Shown here one piece after another: positions 48,805 through 59,772 of a DNA stretch of 64,000 nucleotides. The stretch lies in NCBI GenBank assembly GCA_036172665.1, contig CM069872.1, forward strand, positions 58,824,101 through 58,888,100. The letters run 5' to 3'. Each line of letters begins with the position of its first letter. Position 1 is the stretch's first letter. The stretch comes from Prosopocoilus inquinatus (Eukaryota > Arthropoda > Insecta > Coleoptera > Lucanidae). Below the pieces are notes generated by a model, which saw only the letters and a program-made list of their open reading frames with translations, made no database searches and was not told the origin of the DNA. A program made the position numbers and the translations under genes.

Positions 48805-49619
48805 CAACCAGAGAAGAGAAATGAAAGTCCATTACGACGTTTTGTAGCATTTTGTTTCGTCGAAACGCACACACACAATGGGACACGGCAAAATTCGAAT
48901 TGAATTGAATAAGCAAGCGGCAAGCACGAACGGAACTAATTGAACCGGTGAGTGCGCCGCGCGTCGAAAGGGGTGGAACTCCTGGAGCATGTCGTAAATT
49001 AATTCCGAAGCGCACAGCCGATTCAGAAATCTCAGTGAGCATGGTAATGACAAGTTATAAACCGCCGATGTCGTCTGCAACCTCAGAGGCCTGGATAAAC
49101 ATGACAAGACAGGGTTTAATTAAGTCCCAAAACCATCATTGTTTTAGAGACTCTACGTAATTATACATATACTCACACCTCCGGCCTTCGAACAACGCAC
49201 TGTGACTTCCCTCCGCTTTAATTGCGAGCTCTTCACTTTGTCACGGAGATGAAACGGAAACTCCGATGTTTATCTCCCTGCTTTGGTTTATTATTAGTAT
49301 ACCTAGGATCTAAAGTTCTGGGAACTAACCCGCAGATAACCAGAACACACCTATATTGAGGGAATGTCCCCCATCCCGAAATATTATAACACGGCAAACA
49401 ACCAATCAAACGCTTTCATGTAGAGGAAAAAAATCCATTACGAAATACATTCATTTCCCCGAACACCAGAAACCAAAAAGCAAAGTGGTCGATTCTAATT
49501 TCCGTCTACCCTACATAGTTCGTTATTACAAGTTAATTTTCTTTTAAATCGCAAGGGACGTATCCTAATTTAATTTCCAATAACAAAAAAAGAACAACAT
49601 TTGTGGATCCAAACATTTG

Positions 49620-50355
49620 AGCGCGGCAACCAGGGCGCCGCTAGTAGGGCGCGAAGACGCTACGGCGCAAGCTCCCTACAGCGCGAGTTTGTTTGAACAT
49701 GAAAACTCATTGTCGTCAATTATCCCCTGATTACCATAGGGGTCTTAAAATGCCGGACGACTCAGTTTCTTATTGTTAATAAACCACCACCAGCAGCAGT
49801 CCCGAGGAAATTCTTCTGCAATGAAGAACGAAACGTTGGCTGTAGAAGCCATGATTCACTTGTTACGTTAAATAAATAAAAATGATCATAGGTACACATT
49901 ATTGCGTTATCATTTTCTTTTTGTTTTTTGTTGCAAATCATTTTTGATTGCAATGAAAACCTCGAGTAGCCTCTGTACGGCCCTACATGGGGCTTCTTCA
50001 GCAGAAACGTAGCTCGAAATTTCCACTGCAAACCAAAAACAGCTGTGCAAAGGCTGCTCGAGGTTTTCACTGCAATCAAAAACGATTTTCAACAATTTTC
50101 TTCAAAACTTTTATTGTGCTTTTGATGGCCTTGCATGGGGTAAACTTATTAAGAAGCAAATCCGCTTGAATTTGTCTATCCTACTACAATATCGGATCAA
50201 AAGGCGATCATAAGATGTCACTGCTTTATGTTTTAATTTTCATTTGATTTCGGCGCCCTAGTGACTCGCGCCCTAGTGTTTTCACGCCTTAGTGGCGCTC
50301 GCGTACAATCGGTTGCGCCCTATCGGCCGTGCCCTACTGGTCGCGCGTAACCGAG
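49620..50355. mobile_element. foldback-like DNA element FBL-2 (about 0.74 kb) with 8-bp target duplication
   Basis: Inverted ends made of degenerate GC-rich subrepeats (AGTAGGGCGCG-like): left arm 49621-49687, right arm 50250-50347 inverted (on the plus strand, CGCCCTAGTG and GCCCTACTGG words). The element is bracketed by AACATTTG at 49612-49619 and 50356-50363, consistent with an 8-bp target-site duplication. The centre carries a second, nested inverted repeat: 49931-49975 pairs with 50048-50092, about 45 bp with few mismatches, around a 72-bp loop. No transposase frame. The plan resembles FBL-1 at 27.2 kb, though the subrepeats differ. An 8-bp duplication fits hAT- or P-superfamily mobilisation. 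Confidence 0.75.
49931..50092. repeat. nested inverted repeat (hairpin repeat H, copy 2)
   Basis: Arm 1, 49931-49975 (TTGCAAATCATTTTTGATTG onward), is the inverted copy of arm 2, 50048-50092, joined by CTCGAG-containing sequence. The loop, 49976-50047, matches the minus strand of 29515-29570, so this unit also exists outside FBL-2. The transcript could fold into a long stem. Confidence 0.8.
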
Positions 50356-50363
50356 AACATTTG

Positions 50364-50890
50364 GGATGCCTTTGCAATTAAGTTGCAAGTTAATGAGATT
50401 CTGAACATCCTCCATCATCACCCGAGGCGATGAATTCGCCTTAAATTCCGTGGGTTTTCGTCGCGGTGCTTTTCTATAATCATCTTCAATTTAATAATTA
50501 GCAAGGTATAGCTACCAAAAAAAAATATAGGCAGGAGGTTTCAATAATTGATAAAATGATTAATCAGGGGTGGTTTTTGATTAGGCTTTTACCAACGTTT
50601 TTTTTTCATCTATGATTTCCTGGGCGATGTCACTTTCCTCTTGCTACCAGATTTCAGTTTTCGCTCGACTTTTTGCTTCCACTTGGGGTTCCGACCAGAA
50701 TTAGTTTGAGGCATTATTTGGATGGGTCTTCAAGATATCGCCTCTGAATTATGTTTGTTTGGCCGACATAGCCATATGATTTTTAATTTGCCCTTCTTTA
50801 CCTTTGTCTACTTCTAGAGGTTTGTAGATTCCGCCTTTCCTTCTTAGTGTCCCAATTACACTTGAAACGGCAACACGGATTCGGCTTCCA
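50364..50890. other. non-coding DNA, no gene recognised
   Basis: AT-rich DNA with a T-tract near 50601. I see no coding or repeat signal of note. Confidence 0.45.
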
Positions 50891-50894
50891 TAAT

Positions 50895-51020
50895 CAAATT
50901 AGCGTTGTCTGTTGTCATTTGTTTAGTCATCTCACTCGTTACCGTTACTTCTCACGCAGGCATTGTTAAGGTAAAATGTTATACAACCTTCTAAATTAAA
51001 AACAACATGTTTATGAGTAT
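50895..51020 (+). repeat. dispersed repeat V, copy 1
   Basis: Contains TAGCGTTGTCTGTTGTCATTTG, CATCTCACTCGTTACCGTTACTT and CACGCAGG, then TATACAACCTTCTAAATTAAA. These words recur at 52.29-52.87 kb and, inverted, at 54.93-55.33 kb. It is partial and followed by AT-rich DNA. Confidence 0.75.
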
Positions 51021-52259
51021 TTGTTGCAACTGTCGTGATGCTGAAAAAAGTCGTTAAAAATATATATGATCGCAATTCTATCATTAAAAGAATTTTAAGG
51101 GGTTTAACCTCATGAGATATGAAATCCATTGTGTCTGGTCCCCCCCAATTTCGAAGCAGAAGTGAAAAATCAATCTCGGGACGATGATAAGAGTGCATAA
51201 TATAAATTTTAATGTCGCATACGTTGAAGAAGCAGAATAAATCCCTGCGACGCTATACTATAAAAAGCGCGCCTAATCCAATAGAAATATAATCTGAGAG
51301 TACGCAGAACTGTGTTCTGTTTCGTAGAAGAGAGAAATACCCATTGTCTCCGTAATTCAATCAAAATCTTATCTCGCAGGCAGCGATGGTCGTTTCGCTT
51401 TGAAAGCGGAATGACGGCGACGGCGGCGGCGGAGACGACGGCGACGGCGATGCGATGACGACAACAGACGGAGACCGACATTCAAATTTTCATATTTAGT
51501 TCGTTCTGGGCGTTATTGCCTTTTATTCTTTGTTCCTCCTCCTCAACTACACCTTCCCCGAAACATAAAAATCTGCACGCCGCCGCCGCGGAGGTCATGA
51601 ATGAGATTTAGCGCGGGAGGAAAGAAGAAAACTTTCGCCGCGCGCAAATTGCAGCCGAGACGTTATCAATTCTCCCCCGCCCCCCTCTCGTTAATGCGTC
51701 TTTACGTCTCCGGCCCATTTCCCATTCATTTCATTCGGGCGGCGAACGCTCGAACATTGTTCAAACAATGCCCGCCGACTTTTTATTAAGAACTTTGAAA
51801 AGTTATAAGTATACTAAGTGATACAAATTGGCCCGCCGACTTCGCTCCTCTGCAATTCCCGCTTGCATCCTCTCACAATAGACAGCCGGAGAAAGAAGGA
51901 GTCTTTTCTTCAGATGACGCTCACGGAATTCAGAAGGAAGCATAACGGAAGCCCTGCGAGTGCCAAAGTTCCTACACATGTAGAATTCGACAGCACAATG
52001 GAAACCTTTTTTTTTTTTTTTTGGAAATGTGACGGCCTGTTATTACCAGACAATGACGTTTTGTAGGACCTTAAGTTACAGGAAGACGTTTCGCAAAATT
52101 TATATCGTCTTACAATCGATCATCCATTTTAATTATGTATTCTGAGGTAAGAGCTCTGTACTAGGTTTTTAACAGTAAATGATAATAGGAGACGTTAATA
52201 ACTTTACTGATTAAACAAATTAAAAATATCTTGGCGGAAAAATGTAAATAGAAAAAGAC
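51021..52259. other. non-coding DNA, no gene recognised
   Basis: Includes a (GGC/GAC)n tract at about 51416-51449 and a T-homopolymer at about 52007-52022. Frames on both strands are unrecognisable. Confidence 0.45.
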
Positions 52260-52870
52260 GGATGCGGCTTCCCTATCCACTCGTGGATACCTTAGCGTTG
52301 TCCGTTCTCCTTTGTTTACTCATCTCACTTATTACCTTAAAGTATATTATGTGGTGACTTTAGGCTGCACCACATGCTTTATTGGGTAAATAAATTAAAA
52401 ATATCGTGGAAAAAATGCAACAAGATAAACATGGATGCGGCTTCCGCGCCATGCTTCTAATCGAAATCTATCCACTCGCAGATATCCTAGCGTTATCCGT
52501 TGTCATTTGTTTGCTCATCTCACCCCTTACCGTTATTTTCCACGCAGGTAAAATATTATACAACCGTTGTAAATTAAATATAACAGTGAATCCCTTTGTT
52601 TATAACTGCTTTATATTGTGTTTCTTTAGCGAGTTGCTAAAAAAATCGCCAAAACGTGAGAATGCGACGCGGAGAGACTTTAGTCAGCAAGGTAATTTTA
52701 ACGTGTCAATAAATTAAAACACACCGTGAGATTTTTTATCCAACTCCTTTCCATTTTACTTACATTTAATTACAATACTGTGATAGTTTGCATCATTGTG
52801 AGAGTACTTCTTAGCGTTGTCCGTTGTCATCTGTTTACTCATCTCACTGTTACCGTTACTTACAGTATTG
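52260..52870 (+). repeat. dispersed repeat V, tandem copies, plus orientation
   Basis: Three successive units with the word (C)TAGCGTTRTCCGTTGTCAT at about 52290, 52488 and 52812, each followed by CTCATCTCAC and TTACCGTTA. The middle unit is the longest, running to about 52730 (GTGAGAATGCGACGCGGAGAGACTTTA-like, then GTGTCAATAAATTAAAACAC). The last unit and the middle unit match the minus strand of 54930-55330. Confidence 0.8.
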
Positions 52871-54929
52871 AAGAAAAATAATACACAGTGAATAACATCG
52901 TATTACCTTTCCAATGATCGTTATAAATAACATTTTTGTGCAGTTAATTCGGCGCTCGCACGTGTAACGAGTTTGTTTTTGCTCGCGTTGGGCAATTCAA
53001 ATTAGTTGTAACTCCGGCCGAAATTGTGCGTATATTAATTTCAGCGGCGGAACATAAATTCCGGCGTAATATTTGCGCGCTAATGAATTGTTATTGAATT
53101 TGATTCAAACCGCGGCTATTTATTTAATTTAGATGTTGCGCGCCGCGCGAACTCGCAATCAATCATAACTATCTGGAGGGAATAGAATTATGAATTTTGT
53201 AAAAGCGCACGGCTCCCCGTTTTACAGCCCGCGCGACATATTTAAAATATGTCGCATCTGTCCACATAATTATGCTTCCCTCGACAATGCCAGATGTTCT
53301 TCTGTTATAATAAAATATGCGGCGGGACGTTTTATTGAGAGTCGTGTCGTCGGTCGGTGTGCCGGCGTCGCGACGTTTGTTTCAAAAATATACAAACACA
53401 AACTTTTTTCCCCCACCCCCCGGACTCTGTTAATTTATTGTTTTATTGATTGGGTTTCTTTTTTTTTAATAGGGGTAGATTTCGAAACCCAGTCTAAAAT
53501 ACTCCCCAAAATAAATGATGCCAATCAGGTTTCGATTAGCTAATCAGGAGTGCGGCATCACAAATCTATTAGGCGTGAATAGAGTTTGGAAACAGGGGAA
53601 TTACGTAATCAAATTTAACAGGAGCCCGACTTATCGAGGCAGAATATTGACAAGGATCAAGTGATCTGCACATGTCAATAACACAGCACCATCGCATCCA
53701 CCCCAATAATTCAAGCCTGAATTGCCATCGAGCGCAGAGATATGACATGCAGGGATTGATTTCGTCGTGAATTATCCGCGTTGCTAATTCGAAGACAGTT
53801 TAAAAATTTGATTTAACATCGGATATCGGCGGCGGCGGCCACTGGCGGTTATTGAATAAGCGAGGTGCACGTCCATGTATTATTCAACCGGTCATAGATT
53901 ATGAAACCTTCGTTATTCATCCGGACGCTCTTATGTCAAGTCTGGACTAGACACTTTGAATGATCACCTTTCTAAGAACTGCATTTTATATTTATAAACT
54001 TCATTCTTTCATCGCAGTCTACTACATCCACATCCACCCTCTCTCTCTCCTCTTTATTATTTCTATTTTCCTTCCGCCTTCTCCTTTTTTTTTTCGCTCA
54101 CATCCAAATTGTACTAGTCAGCACAAAACAATTTTAAATAATTCCCAACTCGGAAGTTCCCGGTACACACCTTCACGAACATAATAATTATTTTCTGTCA
54201 CACGCAGACAATGGCCGACCTTTACGAGGCCTGAACTAACTCAATAAGAGTGGCAATTACACAATGGAAAATCGGAGGAGTCGGCCTGGCCGGTGGTAAT
54301 GGATGCAGAAGTTGCAGCAGAACTTGGCCGGATCTTCTCCTCCTTGCCTCCTCCTCGAACAACAAACTTGCTTCTGCGGGAACCTAATTACCATCGTGGA
54401 ATAGAATTCGGGACGGCGGCGGCAATTCGTGAATTAAATGGCTCAGTGTGAGCTTTTGCCGCGGCAAATTGGGAACTCTGATTCGGGGACCTTGAACTCA
54501 CCCCCCACATCTCTCTCTCACTCGCCGAGCTCGCCGCCTTAAATTAACTTGAAATTGAGAGGAAAAATATCAAAGGGAACAACTGTCGTAACTCCTTTGA
54601 GAGTGTCTCGAAATTGAAATGCTGTGGATATATAATTTACTTTAATATTTTAAAAGTTATATTATCTTAATTTTGCTCTGCTAATTGGATTTCTTGCTTT
54701 TTCGAATCTCTACCTCCTCGACGTTTCATGTCGAGAAGACGCATTCGTTTCACTTTCCAAAAGCTCTCTTTGAGTACACGATCATTTTACGATGGCGCTG
54801 TTCCACCTGCACGGGGGTGGTAACCAGCACATAACCATCCTTAATAAGTACTAGTACTACCACATTGCAAACTATCAAAATGACAAAATGACGACCGCAA
54901 ATATTATGGTTGACTTTGTATTATTTTTC
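52871..54929. other. unique DNA between inverted V repeats
   Basis: About 2 kb with no gene recognised. The part from 52950 to 53860 is a mix of TAATTA-rich and CG-rich words and includes a perfect 23-bp palindrome at 53233-53255. The 117-codon frame 53190-53543 runs through it but its translation is unrecognisable. A poly-T/C run lies at about 54040-54100. Confidence 0.5.
53233..53255. repeat. perfect palindrome, 11-bp arms
   Basis: GCGACATATTT, one base, then its exact reverse complement. A perfect palindrome of this length is unlikely by chance at any given site, although some are expected across large AT-rich genomes. It sits in unique sequence, so it may be a binding site for a dimeric protein or a cruciform-prone spot. 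Confidence 0.7.
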
Positions 54930-55340
54930 TTCAATGTTGTAAGTAACGGTAACAGTGAGATGTGTAAACAGATGACAACGGACAACGCTAAGAAGTATTG
55001 CCACAATGCAAACTATCAAAATATTGTAATTATTAGAAAAATGGAAGGGAGATGGGTAAATAAATTCGCAGTGTGTTTTAATTTATTGACACGTTAAAGT
55101 TACCTTGCAGAGTAAAGTCTCTCCGCATCACATTCTCACGTTTTGACGATTTTAGCAACACCCCAATTGAGACACAATATAAAACAGTCATAAACAAAAG
55201 GATTCACTGTTATATTTAATTTAGGACGGTTGTATAATACTTTACCTCGTCAATACCTGCGTGAAAAGTAACGGCAACGAGTGAGATGGGTAAACAAATG
55301 ACAACGGACAACGCTAAGATATTTACGAGTGGATTACTAC
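54930..55340 (-). repeat. dispersed repeat V, inverted copies
   Basis: Minus-strand copies of the V units. 54945-55000 is the near-perfect reverse complement of 52805-52866, and 55070-55310 is that of 52488-52730 (the frames of reference are ATTTATTGACACGTTAAAGT, CTCTCCGCATCACATTCTCACG and TATAATACTTTACCT). Together with 52260-52870 they form an inverted pair around about 2.06 kb. Confidence 0.8.
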
Positions 55341-56429
55341 TGTGATTTCTTTTTGTATTTTAATTAGTTTGCCCAGTAAATTGTCTACCGCTCTACATAG
55401 TTTAAGGTTCTGTTGACACAACCTACCATCGATGTCATAAACACAAACTTTAAAATAAAAATTTATTATAAGTTCTAGTAGGTTGTTAAATAAGTTAAAT
55501 GAGCGTGTAATGTAATAGAAAAATTTAAATCTGTTAAAGCTCAAGATAACATTTCGAAGTCATTTATAACAATTACGCACCTGCGACATTCATACGCACA
55601 CATACCTAGATACGTATCTTTATTAAGCGCCCCTCATAAATACAATGTTACTTTGAATGGATTGTATGTGTGAGCGAACAATGCGTTTCTTTTAAGCCGC
55701 CCATGCGAGCGTAATTCCTCGGCATCTATCACTGCCGAGCACTTTTCTGTGACTTAAGACGATTACGGAACGCGTCGAGTCATCAAAACCTTTTCGAACC
55801 TACTGGTCTAATCTTGTTTATCTAAGAAACAAATCTCCGCGCGGTCGTTTGTTCTGGTCATCGGAGCCATCGCGTACCCCGCGACGACTCTCATTGTACT
55901 AATTAAATTACACCATTTATTACTTTAATGACCCCTTCAATCGCTGTTCGGGTTGTCTCTCTCTCTCTCTCTCTCTCTCAATCTTGAATCCAAATGATTT
56001 GTTACTGTTGATGGCGCGGCGAGGATGTGCTTGTGCCTGTGCCTGTGCCTGTACCTATGCATGCTTGCATACAATGAAACGAAATGCCCTTTCGTGAGTG
56101 ACGTGTGAGGCCTCGCTTGGCTCGGCCTAAAACGTTCAATCAAAGCTCGGGCAATGTTTGCCCCTGTCAAACGAGCGATTGTACGAGCAACAGAAGCAAG
56201 ACAACGCAACGGAGAGAGAGAAAAAAAAAAGGAAAAAGGCCACGCTCAGACGAGACTGGGCGGTCGCGGTGTGCTACTGCGCCCTTTCGTTTCATTTCAC
56301 AAGAGGACGCATGCAAATACGACTTAATTTAAATGCGGGACGCTAAAGTCAAAAAACGAAACAAACAAACTTGAGGACCCCATTCTTCTACGGTACACAT
56401 TTTGATCAGTCGAAGGTATGTTCGTACAG
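55341..56429. other. non-coding DNA with simple repeats
   Basis: No gene recognised. Contains (CT)n at 55956-55979 and a (GTGCCT)n hexamer tract at about 56033-56056. The minus-strand HRHRHRH string at 55937-56209 comes from this hexamer. Confidence 0.5.
55956..55979. repeat. (CT)n microsatellite
   Basis: Twelve CT dinucleotides. On the minus strand this is (AG)n, a GAGA-factor-like binding motif in insects, but no other promoter feature is present. Confidence 0.9.
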
Positions 56430-57215
56430 ACGTTACGTCTTTTTGTGAAACCCGGATCTGCGCGCATTCGTATCCAGAATTCGAGGTCACCATCGGATTC
56501 CTTGGATTTTTTTACTCACAAGAGAACGGCAGTTTCGCGTTTTGACGCCGTTTAGGTGTCGAAAAAGTCGCGAAAGAAAATTCGCGAGTTTGCTTCGAAT
56601 CTGTCCGTATACTTCGTCGCAAATCAAATGAAACGTCTCGACGACTGGAGGGTGGAAAATCGTATCGGACCTCGATTTGTCGATCTAAGATGGCGGTATA
56701 AGCCCGGTGAATTATTTAAAGGGCCGAAGACGTTACGTCTTTTTGTGAAATCCGGATCTGCGCGCATTCGTATCCCGAATTCGATGTAACCATCGGATTC
56801 CTTGGATTTTTTACTCACAAGAGAACGGCAGTTTCGCGTTTTGACGCCGTTTAGGTGTCGAAAAAGTCGCGAAAGAAAATTCGCGAGTTTGCTTCGAATC
56901 TGTCCGTATACTTCGTCGCAAATCAAATGAAACGTCTCGACGAGTGGAGGGTGGAAAATCGTGTCGGACCTCGATTTGTCGATCTAAGATGGCGGTATAA
57001 GCCCGGTGAATTATTTAAAGGGCCGAAGACGTTACGTCTTTTTGGGAAATCCGGATCTGCGCGCATTTGAATCCAGAATTCGATGTAACCATCGGATTCC
57101 CTGGATTATTCTACTCGCATGAGATTGGCAGTTTCGCGTTTTGGCGCCGTTTAGGGGTCGAAAAATTCGCGAAAAAAAAAATTCGTGAGTTTGCCTCAAA
57201 TCGGTCCGTACAGTA
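56430..57215 (+). repeat. tandem array T, block A (about 300-bp units)
   Basis: Units defined by AGTTTCGCGTTTTG at 56531, 56830 and 57130 (spacing 299 and 300). Each unit contains CGCGAAAGAAAATTCGCGAG, ATCAAATGAAACGTCTCGACG, AAGATGGCGGTATAAGCCCGG, ATCCGGATCTGCGCGCATT and CATCGGATTCC(T)TGG. The frame 56556-56789, repeated at 56855-57070, is open because 299-300 bp units drift frame only slowly. It reads MSKKSRKKIREFASNLSVYF, but the reading is not conserved in block B, so I treat it as non-coding. Confidence 0.9.
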
Positions 57216-58124
57216 TGGTTCGACCTTTACACACTCCTGCAACAATACAGATATCATTATGTGTTCAAACTCGTGTAATGTACACGATATTTAATATTTG
57301 GCCAGGGAAGTTTTAATGGCTGCCATAGTTTACGGCGCGCTACCCTCCCGCACACGTAAGTAAATAACATCGAGTAGGCAGTGCGGAGATGCTAACTTGT
57401 GATATACCGTCGCAGATCCACGGAAATGGAGACGAATGACCAGGAGAAACCCGAGCGTCATGCACCGTGTGCAACTGTGCTACGCAGATAAGGCGGCGAG
57501 GATGAATTTACCCATGTCGTTTAAAACTCGCCGGGGATTACCCCCCCGAAAAGGTGATTAAACGTCTCGTCGTGATTACGCGCGGCGGTCATTCAATCGT
57601 GCGTCGTCGTCATCGTCGTCTCCGAGTTAATGTGATGGATTTCGTGACGGATAGGGCCGTCACGAATGCGCGAAATTATGAGCGTAATTAATCCGTAACA
57701 TGACCTGCCCATATTATGAAGTTATTAGGTTTTCGTAATTACAGGTTGTTATGTGGAATTTATAATTTAATTCATTTTTGAAATTGCCGGCGAAGATAAG
57801 TGGCACTCAGAAAAAAAGATATCAGATATCGAACTTCTTCCTATGAAGAGTAATTAGTTTCTCTTTTTGAAGAATTCCCAGGAATCCGGTACAGCTGCAG
57901 ATATCTGCCGGTATAATTAATAATCGAATTTGGTCAGGTGAAAGATGAACCCGCCTTGTCGCCTATGAGATGAAAGGTCTCGACCAGCGATGGTCGAAAA
58001 TCGCGCAGATCTTGTTTTTCGATCCAAAACAGCACGTCACCTGAGAATTCTATCCGTTTTTTTTTTTTATATTACGTGGAAATCGCAAATACAAATACAA
58101 ATAAAAGTGTCGGAATGATTAGTT
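57216..58124. other. spacer between array T blocks, with a decayed unit
   Basis: Mostly unique DNA. At about 57965-58035 a diverged fragment of a T unit (GGTCTCGACCAGCGATGGTCGAAAATCGCGCAGATCTTG-like) is visible. At 57317 ATGGCTGCCATAG is followed 48 bp later by CACACGTAAGTAAATA, a start codon, a 13-codon open stretch and a splice-donor consensus; too little to call an exon. Confidence 0.45.
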
Positions 58125-59772
58125 AGAACTGCAGTGTAAGGCCGGCGGATTATTTAAAGGTCCGAAGATGTACGATTTTTTTGTAAAATCCGGATCTGCG
58201 CGCATTCGTATCCAGAATTTGACACAACCATCGGATTCCTTGGGGTCTTTTACTCACATGAGAATGGCAGTTTCGCGTTTTGGTGCCGTTTAGGGGTCGA
58301 GAAAGTCCCGAAAAAAATTAGTGAGATTAGGGGTCGCAAAAGTCGCGAAAAAAAATTCGCGAGTTTGCTTCGAATCGGTCGGTATGCTTCGTCGCAAATC
58401 CGATGAAACGTCTCGATGAGTGGAGGTGGAAAGTCGTGTAAGATCTCGATTTGTCGAGATCTTAGATGGCGGTATAAGGCCGGTGAATGACGTACGTTTC
58501 ATTTTTGGGAAATCCGGATCTGCGCGCATTCGTATCCAGAATTTGACGCAACCATCGGATTCCTTGGATCCTTTTACTCACATGAAATTGGCAGTTTCGC
58601 GTTTTGGCGCCGTTTAGGGATCGAAAAAAGTCCCAAAAAAAAATCGTGAGTTTAGGAGTCGAAAAAGTCGCGAAAAAAAATTCGCGAGTTTGCTTGGAAT
58701 CGGTCGGTATGCTTCGTCGCAAATCCGATGAAACGTCTCGATGAGTGGAGGTGGAAAGTCGTGTAAGATCTCGATTTGTCGAGACCTTGGCTGGCGGTAT
58801 GAGGCCGGTGAATTACAAACGTTTCATTTTTGGGAAATCCGGATCTGCGCGCATTCGTATCCAGAATTTGACGCAACCATCGGATTCCTTGGGGTTTTTT
58901 ACTCACATGAGATTGGCAGTTTCGCGTTTTGACGCCGTTTAGGGGTCAAAAAAAAATCCCGAATGAAATTCGTGAGTTTAGGGGTCGAAAAAGTCGCGAA
59001 AAAAAATTCGCGAGTTTGCTTCGAATCGGTCGGTATGCTTCGTCGCAAATCAGATGAAACGTCTCGATGAGTGGAGGTGGAAAGCCGAGTAAGATCTCGA
59101 TTTGTCGAGACCTTAGCTGGCGGTATAAGGCCGGTGAATTACAAACATTTAATTTTTGGGAAATCCGGATCTGCGCGCATTCGTATCCAGAATTTGACGC
59201 AACCATCGGATTCCTTGGGGTCTTTTACTCACATGAGAATGGCAGTTTCGCGTTTTGGCGCCGTTTAGGGGTCGAGAAAGTCCCGAAAAAAATTAGTGAG
59301 ATTAGGGGTCGCAAAAGTCGCGAAAAAAAATTCGCGAGTTTGCTTCGAATCGGTCGGTATGCTTCGTCGCAAATCCGATGAAACGTCTCGATGAGTGGAG
59401 GTGGAAAGTCGTGTAAGATCTCGATTTGTCGAGATCTTAGATGGCGGTATAAGGCCGGTGAATGACGTACGTTTAATTTTTGGGAAATCCGGATCTGCGC
59501 GCATTCGTATCCAGAATTTGACGCAACCATCGGATTCCTTGGGGTCTTCTACTCACATGAGAATGGCAGTTTCGCGTTTTGGCGCCGTTTAGGGGTCAAA
59601 AAAAAATCCCGAATAAAATTCGTGAGTTTAGGGGTCGAAAAAGTCGTGAAAAAAAATTAGCGAGTTTGCTTCGAATCGGTCGGTATGCTTCGTCGCAAAT
59701 CCGATGAAACGTCTCGATGAGTGGAGGTATAGAGTCGTGTAAGATCTCGACAAATCGAGATCTTACACGACT
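58125..59772 (+). repeat. tandem array T, block B (about 325-bp units)
   Basis: AGTTTCGCGTTTTG or its variant recurs at 58269, 58593, 58918, 59244 and 59568 (spacing 324, 325, 326, 324). Relative to block A the units have an extra short duplication of the GTCG-AAAAGTC-CGAAAAAAAATTCG(C/T)GAG stretch. They also carry a hairpin, AAGATCTCGA-TTTG-TCGAGATCTT, perfect at about 58440 and 59418 and mutated in the two units between. The hairpin is followed directly by AGATGGCGGTATAAGGCCGG. The array ends at the long hairpin 59733-59772. Plus and minus frames (65 and 79-104 codons) recur with the units. Confidence 0.92.
59733..59772. repeat. terminal hairpin of array T, perfect 18-bp arms
   Basis: Arm 59733-59750 and arm 59755-59772 are exact reverse complements around the loop CAAA. 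In ordinary units the same left arm is followed by loop TTTG and only a 10-bp right arm before the sequence continues as TAGATGGCGG. Here the loop is inverted and the right arm extends to copy the whole left arm. The array stops at that point, as expected of a snap-back or template-switch event. Confidence 0.9.

Larger units (their letters stand above)
46628..49600. other. non-coding DNA, no gene recognised
   Basis: Contains polypurine motif P copy 3 (48003-48020), a (TA)n tract (48773-48801), a (GCC)n tract near 48589 and a GC-rich patch at 47520-47720 with overlapping frames on both strands (47453-47830) that are unrecognisable. Nothing supports a gene. Confidence 0.45.

Noticed and set aside
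56556..57070. Repeated frame beginning MSKKSRKKIREFASNLSVYF in array T
   Set aside because: Open in block A because of its repeat length, but not preserved in the homologous units of block B, where other frames on both strands are open.
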